Source: Fluoribacter gormanii (GTDB lineage Bacteria > Pseudomonadota > Gammaproteobacteria > Legionellales > Legionellaceae). Taken from it: a DNA stretch of 64,000 bases. Both the position numbers and the translations under genes were made by a program. The notes under the pieces were generated by a model. The model saw only the letters and a program-made list of their open reading frames with translations. It was not told the DNA's origin and did not search any database. The stretch spans positions 1 to 64,000 of the forward strand of contig NZ_FTNL01000015.1 of NCBI RefSeq assembly GCF_900156395.1, in the 5' to 3' direction. Shown one piece after another: positions 47,855 to 57,119 of the stretch. Positions within the stretch are counted from its first letter, which is position 1, and the number at the start of each line of letters is the position of its first letter.

Positions 47855-49183
47855 ATGACGTTTGTATTAAAGGAACTAAGTGAATTAAGAAGACATTTTG
47901 ATGATACCGTTCAAATTATATTAAAACGTGAACATAAAGGAAAAATTGAAGATCTTACTAACCCTCAAAGAAAATTTGAACTTCAATTCCTCTCTTCAAT
48001 ACTTATTCAAGTAGAAGACCAAGCAAAAGAAAAAGAAAAAAACCATGCGGCAGTTGTCAATTTAACAAATGCTTTTTATGGCGCAATGTTAACAGTAATC
48101 CAAGATATCGAAAATAACCGAGGTATGATAGAGTCATCTGGTTTACTCAGCGCTCGCCTGAAAGATGCAATAGGAATTAGCGATGACGTCAAAGCAGAAG
48201 ACAAGCCTGACTTATATCAAGTTTCCAAATTCTATACTGCAATAAACGCTTTGCTAAACCAAGTTTTTATAGGAAATGATTCCCGTAATGGATTTGCAAA
48301 AAACCATATGTTAACTGCTGTCCCAACAGATAGCCTGGACAAGTTAATTCAAACCTCCTATAAACTTGAAAAAGACGCCCAGAAGGCAATTGTTGCTTCT
48401 TTCACTAATGATGGACAAACACCTGTTGAACTCAATAAATTCAAATCAAACAGAAAATCCCCTGCCTCTGCAACCGATCGATTTGGTGGATGGGATAAAC
48501 TCAATGCGGCGCTTGATGAATTAATTAAAGATGAGCTTGCTGATAAAAATGTTTCCAAGATTGAAAAGTTAAAATCACCAGAGCGTATTGCCCAGCTGCA
48601 TTTTCTAAACGCAATAAGAGATGCACTGAAAATTTCAGAAGTCGATGAAGCTGAAAAAGTTGCCATTCTCGCTGGATCCATGCATCTGGTTCGTAAACAA
48701 ATCGATAATGAGTATGCCTCTTCATACCTATCAAGATCAGAAAAATCTGTTATTTTCAAGGGATTAAATAAGATTCTTGCTGTAGATGAAGTAAACCCGC
48801 AAGATGTTGAATCTTTGGTTACATCAACAACTCAATTTATGCAATTTATGACAGTAGCTCCGAAAAATAATGGCAAAAAAGCAATACGAGATAACCATAT
48901 TTTCTCAGCAATTGCAGACTTTAATTTAAAAGGTTCCTTTAATTTACTTATTGACATGATCTATGATTGCCGCATCGCATCGTTAAAAGGTGTTGTCGAT
49001 GAATTCAAAAAAGAAACCAAAAAAGAAACCAAAAAGTCTGACAAAGAGTCTAAAGGTTACTTAGGCAGCTTCTCTTCCGCACTCAATAAAACCTTCTTTG
49101 GAAGCAAGGTCGAAGATGAAGAAGAAGAGGATGATGAAGAAGAACTGGAACATACATCGCCTGCGATTGGCAAAAAAGGCTAG
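47855..49183 (+). CDS. Uncharacterised 442-aa protein, internal duplication and acidic tail; candidate effector
   Basis: No known family was recognised. The protein is helical, soluble and has two related halves. KIEDLTNPQRKFELQFLSSIL (about 31-51) matches KIEKLKSPERIAQLHFLNAIR. The end of the first half (GFAKNHMLTAVPTDSLDKLIQTSYKLEKD) matches KKAIRDNHIFSAIADFNLKGSFNLLIDMIYDCR in the second. Near the C-terminus lie a lysine-rich stretch, GYLGSFSSALNKTFFGSK, and a very acidic run EDEEEEDDEEELE, like the E-block of Dot/Icm substrates. The start is the ATG at 47855 after GGAG, and the TTG at 47843 is less likely. Monocistronic. Confidence 0.7.
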   Translation: MTFVLKELSELRRHFDDTVQIILKREHKGKIEDLTNPQRKFELQFLSSILIQVEDQAKEKEKNHAAVVNLTNAFYGAMLTVIQDIENNRGMIESSGLLSARLKDAIGISDDVKAEDKPDLYQVSKFYTAINALLNQVFIGNDSRNGFAKNHMLTAVPTDSLDKLIQTSYKLEKDAQKAIVASFTNDGQTPVELNKFKSNRKSPASATDRFGGWDKLNAALDELIKDELADKNVSKIEKLKSPERIAQLHFLNAIRDALKISEVDEAEKVAILAGSMHLVRKQIDNEYASSYLSRSEKSVIFKGLNKILAVDEVNPQDVESLVTSTTQFMQFMTVAPKNNGKKAIRDNHIFSAIADFNLKGSFNLLIDMIYDCRIASLKGVVDEFKKETKKETKKSDKESKGYLGSFSSALNKTFFGSKVEDEEEEDDEEELEHTSPAIGKKG

Positions 49184-49355
49184 TTTTAATCATCAACTCT
49201 TTTTACTCTGACCCTAAAGATAAGGCGGCTAAATTATTCACATTTTGCCACCTTATCTTCTTAATATTTTTGTAACCACCTCATCTAAGATAAGCCATTT
49301 AGGCTAATTTTTTGTTACAATGTCATTTTTCCCTATTTGTTTGTACCTAGCACTA

Positions 49356-50345
49356 ATGAAAATTAAATTAATTATTAAAAAGATATCGTTTATTCTCATG
49401 CTTTTAATAGCAAGTCAAAGCATCGGTTTTGCATTTGGACACCGCATTTCTAAAGACACCGCTTACAACGTTAGTAGTATTTTAGATTCCGAGAATGAAT
49501 CTCAAGAGCCTTCCGAGATAAAAAAAGAGTCCGCAAAAAAATCATTTACCCACAAAAAAACAGTATCCATCACCATTGATGATTTACCTTTTGTAGGCGA
49601 GTATCGAAACTTTCATTTGAATATGATGATTGATACCATGACCAAGGAACAAGTTCCTGCTACTGGATTTATTATTGCCAGTGAAGTACGCAAGAATAAC
49701 TGGGAAATTCTGCATAAATTTCGTGATGCTGGTTTTGGATTAGGTAACCACACCCTTACCCATGCAAATTTAAATAAAATGGATACTAAAGAATACATTC
49801 AGGAAATTCGAGGTGCAGACAACATTTTACACCCTGTTTTAACGAAACCTAAATATTTTCGTTATCCTTATTTGGCAATGAGCTCTGGACAAAAAAAAGA
49901 AGATATACTCTGTTATCTTGCGCGAAAAAATTATCATGTTGCCCCTATTACAATAGACTCTAAAGATTTTGTCTTTAATCAACGTTTGCTATCGGTTCCT
50001 GAAATAAACAGACGCAGCTATCTTGACGAATTGAAACCTTTTTATCTTGATTTTATTTGGCAACAGACCCTACGGGCTGAGGAACACAATGAATTTCATC
50101 AAAATACCGAGCAATCACAAATTTTACTAATTCATGCTAATCTACTTAATGCTTATGTTTTGCCTGATATCATCAATTTGTATAAAAAGAATGGTTATGA
50201 ATTTGTCAATTTAGAAGATGCACTAAAATCATTTAAAAATCGAATTCAATGTAATAGGCCTCATATTCTTGCGCAGAACAAAAAACAACCTCAGCAATAC
50301 AAAATTGCAAGCAATGATATTGAGAAATTTATCGAATGGGATTAG
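49356..50345 (+). CDS. Exported polysaccharide deacetylase (NodB-type)
   Basis: The protein is a carbohydrate esterase 4 (NodB) enzyme that removes acetyl groups from a cell-wall or exopolysaccharide. It has a signal peptide (MKIKLIIKKISFILMLLIASQS). The metal-binding TIDDLP motif with the Asp pair is at the start of the domain, NHTLTHANL gives the two histidines, and FRYPYL is motif 3. I chose the second ATG (329 residues), because it begins at the signal peptide. A frame opening at 49320 adds 12 residues. The substrate is unknown: it could be peptidoglycan or poly-N-acetylglucosamine. No partner gene was recognised. Confidence 0.85.
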   Translation: MKIKLIIKKISFILMLLIASQSIGFAFGHRISKDTAYNVSSILDSENESQEPSEIKKESAKKSFTHKKTVSITIDDLPFVGEYRNFHLNMMIDTMTKEQVPATGFIIASEVRKNNWEILHKFRDAGFGLGNHTLTHANLNKMDTKEYIQEIRGADNILHPVLTKPKYFRYPYLAMSSGQKKEDILCYLARKNYHVAPITIDSKDFVFNQRLLSVPEINRRSYLDELKPFYLDFIWQQTLRAEEHNEFHQNTEQSQILLIHANLLNAYVLPDIINLYKKNGYEFVNLEDALKSFKNRIQCNRPHILAQNKKQPQQYKIASNDIEKFIEWD

Positions 50346-50440
50346 AAAAATGACTAAAGGGCACTCACTGAAAAATACATACTACCCACAGCAGTGCCCA
50401 CTTGGTGCAAAACAATCGAGTATTTCTGGTGTCAACACGG

Positions 50441-50872
50441 ATGCAAAAAAAGAATCAAATACGAAGAAAAGGATTCACCTTAATTGAATTGATGATTGCC
50501 ATATTTATTATGGCAATACTGGCCGCAATAGCCTATCCATGCTACGTTCATTTCTTGCTAAAAGTGCGTCGCTCCGATGCTATCGCGACATTAGCACAAA
50601 CTCAATTCAACCTGGAACGATGTTATGCTCAAAATTTTTCTTATAATGCACCCTGTAAGGCATTATCCTCATTTCCGCAAACATCAACTCAAGGTTTTTA
50701 CAGTATTAGCTTGGCTCATTTAGGAACCGCTACTTATACACTAAAAGCCACCCCGATAGGTAGTCAAACAAAAGATGCAACTTGTGCCAGTATGACTATT
50801 GATCAATCGAATGCAAAAACAGCTATAGACTCATTAGGAGTCGCACAAACTATTTGTTGGAATTCAAGATAA
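50441..50872 (+). CDS. pilE: Type IV pilin-like protein PilE
   Basis: The 143-residue protein has a class III prepilin leader RRKG followed by FTLIELMIAIFIMAILAAIA, with the cleavage site between Gly11 and Phe12 and the mature Glu5. The rest resembles PilE-type minor or major pilins of gammaproteobacteria: YPCYVHFLLKVRRSDAIATLAQTQFNLERCYAQNFSYN, then a beta sheet and C-terminal cysteines for the D-loop. The start is the ATG at 50441. A TTG frame adds 13 residues. It is followed by comEC, and both fit natural transformation. The other pil genes are not in the window. Confidence 0.85.
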   Translation: MQKKNQIRRKGFTLIELMIAIFIMAILAAIAYPCYVHFLLKVRRSDAIATLAQTQFNLERCYAQNFSYNAPCKALSSFPQTSTQGFYSISLAHLGTATYTLKATPIGSQTKDATCASMTIDQSNAKTAIDSLGVAQTICWNSR

Positions 50873-51006
50873 ATTGGAATGTACATTTATCTGGATCAGA
50901 TCGTTATCCCTCCACATCCAAGCAATCACAGTAAAAAAATTTGCTTTACAAACCAAAACCTATTCTCTACTATGCCACTTAACGGATAGTCCAACTTAAA
51001 AATGAA

Positions 51007-53223
51007 ATGGAAATTTTTTGCTTTTTCACAGGCATACTCTATCTCTATACGTTCAATCGTTCTTTACCTCTAATTTGCTTACTCGTCTTTTTTCTCAGTC
51101 CAAAGTATTCCCTGATTCTATTTTTTATTTTAGGTGCTTTACTGGCATACCTGCATCAATCATTTGTTTTACCCAAAGCAATACCCAATAATGCCGTAAT
51201 CCCAAAAGTAACAATTCAAGGAACAATTGCATCGATTCCTACCCATGATTTTTCCAAAACACAATTCTTACTTGCCCTGGAACAATACGATACTCATCCA
51301 GCCCAAGGATTAATCCAATTAGCTTGGTATAACAATGCCCCCGAATTACATGCAGGACAACGATGGCAGTTCACAGTCAAATTAAAAAAACCACGAAATT
51401 ATCTTAATCCGGGAAGCGCCGATTATGAGGGTACACTCAATACAAGGCATATTCATTGGACTGGTTACATTCTCTCTCAAAACAATCAATCACGATTAGA
51501 ATCTCATTCACATTTTAGTTGGCTTCAAGTTCGTGAGCGTCTGGGCAATAAACTCAGCCAATTAGCACCCGATCAATTCACGGCAGGAGTTGTTGAAGCA
51601 CTAACTTTAAATTTGACCAACCATATTAGCCAACAAAATTGGGATTTATTTAGACGCACGGGCACTACCCATCTCTTTGGAATCTCAGGCGAACATATTG
51701 CATTGATATCAGGAATGATTTATTGGCTGATTCGTTGGTTATGGTCTAAAAGCGCTCTATGCTGTTTGTATATTCCAGCACCTTATGTTGCTAGTGTCAG
51801 TGGACTTTTGGCCGCTTTATTTTATGCCTTTTTAGCAGGATTTGCTCCACCAGTACAAAGAGCGTTAATCGGTTGTTTTTTTTATACGTTCTATCGTCTG
51901 GGAAAACAACGCTTTTCCGCTTGGCAAATATGGCGATACGCCCTTTTTGGCGTTTTGTGTATTGAACCACACGCAGTATTCATGCAAGGTTTTTATTTCT
52001 CTTTTCTAGCAGTAGCGTGTTTACTTTTAACCCAACAACGTTGGAGACTAAAAGGATACAAAGGAAGTTTAGCCTTACAATTAAGCTGCTTAATTGGACT
52101 CATGCCTTTAACCCTATACTGGTATTCTTATGGTTCAATTAATGGATTTATTGCGAATTTATTTGCTATTCCTCTGGTTGGCATTTTGATCGTTCCTATG
52201 GCTTTAGTAACGATGACACTCTGTTCATGGGGTATTGCCAGCCTCTTAATGAAGCCCTTAGCGTTGCTAATTGCCCTGTTATTTAAAGGATTAAGCCTCC
52301 TTGAACATTTAGAAATCATTAATATCAATTGGTCTATTCATAGTATTGAACTGGTGATTATCTTAATGGGTGCTTTACTGATGTGGGTTTTATTGCCAAT
52401 TAAACCCTTTCAATGGATTGCACTACTCTGGATACTGCTTCCATTTTTTCCATCCAGGATTGTACTGGCACCAGGAGAAGCAGTAATTGATATTTTGGAT
52501 GTTGGACAAGGTTTGGCAGTTGCGATAAGAAGTCAACATCATGTCATGATCTATGATACCGGAGATCGATTTTTCCAGGGAAATGATCTGGGAAACATGG
52601 TGATTTTGCCTTATCTAAAAACCTTGGGAATAAAAAAAATTGATGCCGTCGTCATTAGTCATCCTGATAAAGATCACCGAGGTGGGCTCAACTCTCTTGA
52701 GAAAGGGATGCAGGTGGAACAACTATTAGTCAATGAGCCTCGTTATTATAATCATGGTGTATCATGTCACGATTATCCGCAGTGGAATTGGGATGGCGTA
52801 CATTTTCGTTTCTTGCCCATCACCATTCATTTTAAAAATAAAAACAATAACTCCTGTATTCTGCAAGTAAGCACTAAATCCGGAACAGTTTTATTAACCG
52901 GTGATATTGAAAAAATAGCCGAAGATTATTTAATAAGAACCTATGGAGAAAAACTTGCATCCGATGTTTTAATAGTCCCTCATCATGGCAGTAAAACTTC
53001 CTCTTCTTATCGATTCTTGCTGGAAGTTGCACCACGCTACGCTATAGCGTCTTTAGGCTTTGACAATCGTTTTCATTTTCCTCATTCTAAAACTTTGGCA
53101 AGCATGAACGCATTGGATATTCTCTTTTATAGAACAGATCGCTGCGGCATGGTACGAATCAATTTACCGGCTCAGGGAAATATAGAGAAGCCTATTTGTT
53201 TTAGCGGCCTCAATAATACCTAG
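51007..53223 (+). CDS. comEC: ComEC/Rec2 DNA uptake channel
   Basis: The 738-residue protein takes single-stranded DNA through the inner membrane in transformation. It has an N-terminal membrane and OB-fold part, then the Competence domain with many helices (HLFGISGEHIALISGMIYWLIR, GFAPPVQRALIG, EPHAVFMQGFYFSFLAVACLL). A C-terminal metallo-beta-lactamase domain has ILDVGQGLAVAIRS, the HPDKDHRGGL motif, and VPHHGSKTSS. All parts appear intact. The ATG at 51007 gives the family-typical start. Upstream lies a pilin gene on the same strand. Confidence 0.94.
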   Translation: MEIFCFFTGILYLYTFNRSLPLICLLVFFLSPKYSLILFFILGALLAYLHQSFVLPKAIPNNAVIPKVTIQGTIASIPTHDFSKTQFLLALEQYDTHPAQGLIQLAWYNNAPELHAGQRWQFTVKLKKPRNYLNPGSADYEGTLNTRHIHWTGYILSQNNQSRLESHSHFSWLQVRERLGNKLSQLAPDQFTAGVVEALTLNLTNHISQQNWDLFRRTGTTHLFGISGEHIALISGMIYWLIRWLWSKSALCCLYIPAPYVASVSGLLAALFYAFLAGFAPPVQRALIGCFFYTFYRLGKQRFSAWQIWRYALFGVLCIEPHAVFMQGFYFSFLAVACLLLTQQRWRLKGYKGSLALQLSCLIGLMPLTLYWYSYGSINGFIANLFAIPLVGILIVPMALVTMTLCSWGIASLLMKPLALLIALLFKGLSLLEHLEIININWSIHSIELVIILMGALLMWVLLPIKPFQWIALLWILLPFFPSRIVLAPGEAVIDILDVGQGLAVAIRSQHHVMIYDTGDRFFQGNDLGNMVILPYLKTLGIKKIDAVVISHPDKDHRGGLNSLEKGMQVEQLLVNEPRYYNHGVSCHDYPQWNWDGVHFRFLPITIHFKNKNNNSCILQVSTKSGTVLLTGDIEKIAEDYLIRTYGEKLASDVLIVPHHGSKTSSSYRFLLEVAPRYAIASLGFDNRFHFPHSKTLASMNALDILFYRTDRCGMVRINLPAQGNIEKPICFSGLNNT

Positions 53224-53359
53224 TCCTGTATCAAGAGACACCGGGAGACGTTACACTGTACCAGGCTACAAATTGTTCTTAAATTCGATGCCTGAATTTC
53301 GGTCGCACTTTTTTAAAAAAAAGCTATAGTAACTAGTGAACAACTGATTTGAGCAATTC

Positions 53360-54424
53360 ATGTTAACTGATACATCAAAAAATGAATATTACCAGGCATT
53401 ACTTGCTAAAGACTCCAAATATGAAGGCCTATTCTATGTTGGAGTAAAATCGACCGGAATATTTTGTCGACCTACTTGTCCAGCAAAAAAACCAAAATTT
53501 GAAAACTGTGAATTTTTTCAAACAGTTCAAGAGGCACTCCTTGCTTCATATAGACCGTGTATGCGCTGCCAGCCATTGTCGTATCCCAACCAGGCTTCTA
53601 ATTTAATTCAAAAATTGGTTGCGGCTGTGGAAGCCAATCCTGAGAAGAGATGGAAAGACAGGGATTTCGCTGCATTAGGAGTGGATACATCAACGGCACG
53701 CAGGCAATTTAAAAAACGCTTTGGCATGACTTTTGTTGCTTATGCACGCGCAAGAAGAATGGGTATAGCAATGAAACAAATTCGTGAGGGTACAATAGTG
53801 ACTGAAACACAACACAATGTAGGATATGAATCCAGTAGCGGTTTTCGCGATGCTTTTTCTAAAATAATGGGAGCAGCTCCTTCACAGTTAGCAAAACATC
53901 CTACTGTTTTAAAAGCCTCCTGGTTCGACTCGCCTCTTGGACCAATGCTTGCAGTAGCTGATGAACACGCTTTATACCTTTTGGAATTCATCGATCGAAG
54001 AGGTTTGGAGCGCGAGGTAGAACGGCTAAGAAATAAAATGAAAGCAGCCATTATTCCAGGCGACTCTTCCCCAATTCGTTCAATTAATAAAGAGCTCAAA
54101 GCGTATTTTGCAGGAACTTTAAAAAAATTTAATACTCCGATACAGATGCTAGGCACCCCTTTTCAAAAAATGGCTTGGCATGCTTTGACACTTATTCCCT
54201 ATGGGGAAACTAGAAGTTATGCCGAACAAGCTCAAGCGCTAGGCAAACCTAGCGCATACAGAGCAGTTGCCAACGCTAATGGCGCAAACTCGCTTTCGAT
54301 TATTGTTCCCTGCCACCGAATCATTAACTCGAGTGGAAACCTAGGAGGTTATGGTGGAGGGATTTCACGTAAGAAATGGCTCATTGAGCATGAGCAGAAA
54401 AATAAACGATTAGTTCAAGAGTGA
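53360..54424 (+). CDS. ada: Ada: bifunctional DNA repair methyltransferase and AraC-type regulator
   Basis: The 354-residue protein, the same length as E. coli Ada, has three parts. The N-terminal zinc domain has the acceptor-cysteine cluster (FCRPTCPAKKP, YRPCMRCQP). The AraC-type helix-turn-helix lies at about 90-185 (FAALGVDTSTARRQFKKRFGM, YESSSGFRDAFSKIMG). A C-terminal O6-methylguanine methyltransferase has the active site IVPCHRII and the following SGNLGGYGGG. It repairs phosphotriesters and O6-methylguanine and activates the adaptive response. I saw no obvious ada box upstream. It stands alone without alkA or alkB. Confidence 0.95.
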   Translation: MLTDTSKNEYYQALLAKDSKYEGLFYVGVKSTGIFCRPTCPAKKPKFENCEFFQTVQEALLASYRPCMRCQPLSYPNQASNLIQKLVAAVEANPEKRWKDRDFAALGVDTSTARRQFKKRFGMTFVAYARARRMGIAMKQIREGTIVTETQHNVGYESSSGFRDAFSKIMGAAPSQLAKHPTVLKASWFDSPLGPMLAVADEHALYLLEFIDRRGLEREVERLRNKMKAAIIPGDSSPIRSINKELKAYFAGTLKKFNTPIQMLGTPFQKMAWHALTLIPYGETRSYAEQAQALGKPSAYRAVANANGANSLSIIVPCHRIINSSGNLGGYGGGISRKKWLIEHEQKNKRLVQE

Positions 54425-54429
54425 TAGCG

Positions 54430-54459
54430 CCTGGGTGGAGAGGAACAAAATCCGGGTTA
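54430..54459. repeat. Degenerate CCTGGGTGGAG repeat after ada
   Basis: CCTGGGTGGAGAGGAACAAA followed by ATCCGGGTT matches the 31096-31134 element base for base over much of its length, although the arms no longer pair well. It lies directly after the ada stop, in the 299-base stretch 54425-54723. Apart from the terminator below, I saw nothing else there. Confidence 0.45.
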
Positions 54460-54524
54460 ATATCTCCTCTCGAATTCCTTGTTTTTTTACATTTCACCCA
54501 TAGCAGAGTTGTGCACACAAACTA

Positions 54525-54557
54525 TCCTGCGGCATTGCAAATACCGCAGGAATTTTT
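54525..54557 (+). terminator. Rho-independent terminator after ada
   Basis: TCCTGCGG (54525-54532) pairs with CCGCAGGA (54544-54551), followed by TTTTTT. It faces the convergent small membrane-protein gene. Confidence 0.7.
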
Positions 54558-54723
54558 TCGACTAATGTTTCTCTTCATCCAACGCAATTTTTGAACTGGA
54601 TGCTTTTAAATCAGGCAAATTTCCTGTTAATCACTTTAATATGATAAAAAGAATTTAGAATAAGAATACCATTTCTACCTTTAAACGCTTGTAACTATTA
54701 TTTACACTTTCTTAACCATTTGC

Positions 54724-54996
54724 TTAGTCGTCTAGAGACACTACGGACTCCACTGAACCATGATTAAGAGCACATAATGAACTTCTTTTTATTTCAAAAA
54801 TCCGATATAAATTCAGCGGTAATAATAACGAGTGCAGAATAAAAATCGGGTAAAGAGTACTACCAAGCGCGTACATTATAAATGCTACATTAGAGCAAAT
54901 AGCGATAAGACGTAATGTCAAAATCCTTTTAACATAGAAAGTCGCTAAAACAAGACAACAGGCAACATAGCCAATAATTTCGATCGTTGATTCCAT
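54724..54996 (-). CDS. Small three-helix membrane protein
   Basis: The 90-residue protein has three hydrophobic segments: IEIIGYVACCLVLATFYV, LRLIAICSNVAFIMYALGSTLY and PIFILHSLLLPLNLYRIFEIKR. The run S-N-x-A-F-I-x-Y-x-x-x-x-x-x-P-I-x-x-L-H-x-x-L-L-P-L-N-x-x-R recalls a small membrane module sometimes found fused to cyclic-nucleotide-binding domains. That is memory only and unchecked. The start is the second ATG at 54996, as GGGAG sits five bases before it. The tail of 20 residues is polar. Function unknown. Confidence 0.6.
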   Translation of the reverse strand: MESTIEIIGYVACCLVLATFYVKRILTLRLIAICSNVAFIMYALGSTLYPIFILHSLLLPLNLYRIFEIKRSSLCALNHGSVESVVSLDD

Positions 54997-55154
54997 TTCA
55001 ACTCCCAACTTACAATCCATTCTTATTCAACATACACCTAGTATGCATGACTCGCAAGTGGGCTTGATTTTGTAATTTAGAGAGCACGAAGCGAAATCTG
55101 TTTAGAAAACAATCAAAAATTAATGATCTGGATTTGCTTCGTCTTTCCTTCAGG

Positions 55155-55970
55155 CTATAGAGGTAATGGAGTTATAGACGAGGGGAGCGTCGGAATATAA
55201 ATTCGTTCATTAACAAAAGTAATTGCTTCACGTTCAAATGTTATTTTAATTGCAGAAAGCACTTCATCGCGTACCGTAGCCAGATCGCTTTTTGACCAAT
55301 ATAGTACTTTAAGCTCAACACCCCCCCTATCAATCATCTGTGATAATAAAATTTGAGGTTTAGGTGTTGGTAAAATATGGCTGCACTCCTCACAAATCTT
55401 ATAAAGTAAAGATTTAATATTATTTACATCATGTACCGCATCAATTCTAAGTATTATCTCATCACGTTTTTGGGGATAAATACTTAAATTGGTAATTTCT
55501 GATTTAATTAAACCTTCGTTAGGAATGCGAATCAAACGATTATCACTGGTTTTGATTTTGGTTGATAACCAGTCAATTGTTTCTACCGTTCCTTTGATAT
55601 CTTTTATGGAAATCACATCCCCCACTTTAAAAGGACGCTCAAATAAAAGAAATACCCCACTAATGAGATTGGATGCAGCCGTTTGCGAAGCAAAACTTAA
55701 AGCTACAGTAAATAGACCCGCTGTACCTAGTAACAAGGTTAATTTAAACCCCATCTCATGCAATGCTGAAATCGAAAACAGTAGAAACAAGCCGTAATAA
55801 ATGACACGGCTGGATAATATAGCAAGGTGTTTTGAAAATCGATTTTCAATTAATTTTTCGACCCAATGGCTGATTTTTTTTGCCAAAAAATAACCGAGAA
55901 AGAGCAGAAGAAGTGCAAAAGCAATATGTTCCCAATTTATATGCTTCAGATATTCAAATGTGTTGTTCAT
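55155..55970 (-). CDS. mscS: Small mechanosensitive channel, MscS family
   Basis: The 271-residue protein has three N-terminal helices: HIAFALLLLFLGYFLA, VIYYGLFLLFSISALHEMGF, and the pore helix LLLGTAGLFTVALSFASQTAASNLISGVFLLFERPF. The beta domain follows (KVGDVISIKDIKGTVETIDWLSTKIKTSDNRLIRIPNEGL) and then an alpha-beta end. It opens under membrane tension to release solutes. Gly/Ala packing of the pore helix is visible but differs from E. coli MscS. Length is close to the classical MscS. Single gene. Confidence 0.92.
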   Translation of the reverse strand: MNNTFEYLKHINWEHIAFALLLLFLGYFLAKKISHWVEKLIENRFSKHLAILSSRVIYYGLFLLFSISALHEMGFKLTLLLGTAGLFTVALSFASQTAASNLISGVFLLFERPFKVGDVISIKDIKGTVETIDWLSTKIKTSDNRLIRIPNEGLIKSEITNLSIYPQKRDEIILRIDAVHDVNNIKSLLYKICEECSHILPTPKPQILLSQMIDRGGVELKVLYWSKSDLATVRDEVLSAIKITFEREAITFVNERIYIPTLPSSITPLPL

Positions 55971-56104
55971 AAAAGACTCATGTCAAATGCAGAAAACAAT
56001 CAAAAATGGTATCAATTTTCACCAATAGATACTATAGGCTTTTTATCAATCCGAGTAATATCTCAAGACACCCAAAGCCTGTGCATGATAGTATTTAAAA
56101 TAAA

Positions 56105-56129
56105 AACCCACGCTGCGTATGTGTGGGTT
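56105..56129 (-). terminator. Terminator of the Gly/His-rich protein gene
   Basis: AACCCAC (56105-56111) pairs with GTGGGTT (56123-56129), extended by two weaker pairs. On the minus strand the stem is followed by TTTATTTTAAA, as expected for a rho-independent terminator after the gene that ends at 56156. Confidence 0.65.
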
Positions 56130-56155
56130 GAAAAATGAAATAACTCTATATAGTT

Positions 56156-56470
56156 TTAATAACAAGACTCTTGTAACCAACAATGTCCATATCTATTACA
56201 TACGCGAACAGTTTGACACGAGGGATAGTAATAGTCGTTATAGTAAGGAACTCCAATAACAACACCAGTACCCCAGCCACCATAACCACCCCACCCACCA
56301 TAACCACCGTGCCAACCGCTATGATAGTAACCGCCGTGCCAGCCTCCACCGTGCCAACCACCGCCGCCATGCCAGCCGCCACCACCATGTGCGGAGCACA
56401 CTCCAGCAGCAAATAGGCCTAGAGCAAAAACTGCAATGTATATGATTTTACTCATAATATTTCTGCTCAT
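56156..56470 (-). CDS. Exported Gly/His/Trp-rich repeat protein
   Basis: The 104-residue protein has a signal peptide (MSRNIMSKIIYIAVFALGLFAAGVCSA) followed by a repeat region made of GGGWHGG-like units. A GYGGWGGYGGWG tract follows, and a C-terminal part has four cysteines (CQTVRVCNRYGHCWLQESC). Many histidines next to glycine suggest metal binding or a flexible surface function. No family can be assigned. The start at 56470 follows GAGG, and the ATG at 56476 is less likely. The low-complexity repeats make both composition and length prone to change. Confidence 0.75.
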   Translation of the reverse strand: MSRNIMSKIIYIAVFALGLFAAGVCSAHGGGGWHGGGGWHGGGWHGGYYHSGWHGGYGGWGGYGGWGTGVVIGVPYYNDYYYPSCQTVRVCNRYGHCWLQESCY

Positions 56471-56726
56471 GATCATTCCTCGATTCGATTTCCATAAGTT
56501 TAATTATAGCTCAAGCACGCTTTAATAATAGTATCTCTGTCAATTTTTTGTTACTTTAAAATTGCATTTGAAGTACATCTAATAAAAAGAAATAATAAGC
56601 GCCCATTTCCAATTTAGGGTGTTTAATGCAGTCGCAAGAAAATAATCAAATTTGGTACTAATTTAAAGTTGTATTTAAAATAAAACTTAAGTATCATTAC
56701 CCTAATTTATATCAGCAGATAGTGAC

Positions 56727-57119
56727 ATGACTGAGCTGAATAAAACACATATCGAAAAGCTCGTGACCCATTTTTACCAAAAAGTGCAAAGAGATGAGGT
56801 CCTTGGTTCTATCTTTAATGATGTGGCACAAGTTGATTGGGATGAACACATCCCCCTTCTGTGTCAATTTTGGAATAGCATCATGTTGAAAACCAATGAA
56901 TATCACGGTAATGCTTATCAAAAACATGTCCTATTAAAACAGTTCGTCCATATCGAAGAAGCACATTTTGTCCGTTGGCTGGATTTATTTCAGGAAGAGG
57001 CCGAATTCCATTTACCTGCGGGGATTTCAGAGGAAATCGTTCAAAAAGCCTCATTGATTGCAGAGTCTCTAAAATATGGAATGCTGAGTCAAGAAAAGAG
57101 AGTTAAAGAACATGCTTAA
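56727..57119 (+). CDS. Group III truncated haemoglobin
   Basis: The 130-residue protein has the compact 2-over-2 globin fold of the group III type. MTELNKTHIEKLVTHFYQKVQRDEVLGSIF starts the fold, CQFWNSIMLK is helix E, and the F-region HVLLKQFVHIEEAHFVRWLDLF carries the likely proximal His67. Family members bind O2 or NO, with roles in NO detoxification or oxygen delivery. The stop overlaps the start of cydP (ATGCTTAA), followed by cydA-cydB-cydX, which suggests supply of O2 to or protection of the bd oxidase. Length is normal. Confidence 0.9.
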   Translation: MTELNKTHIEKLVTHFYQKVQRDEVLGSIFNDVAQVDWDEHIPLLCQFWNSIMLKTNEYHGNAYQKHVLLKQFVHIEEAHFVRWLDLFQEEAEFHLPAGISEEIVQKASLIAESLKYGMLSQEKRVKEHA

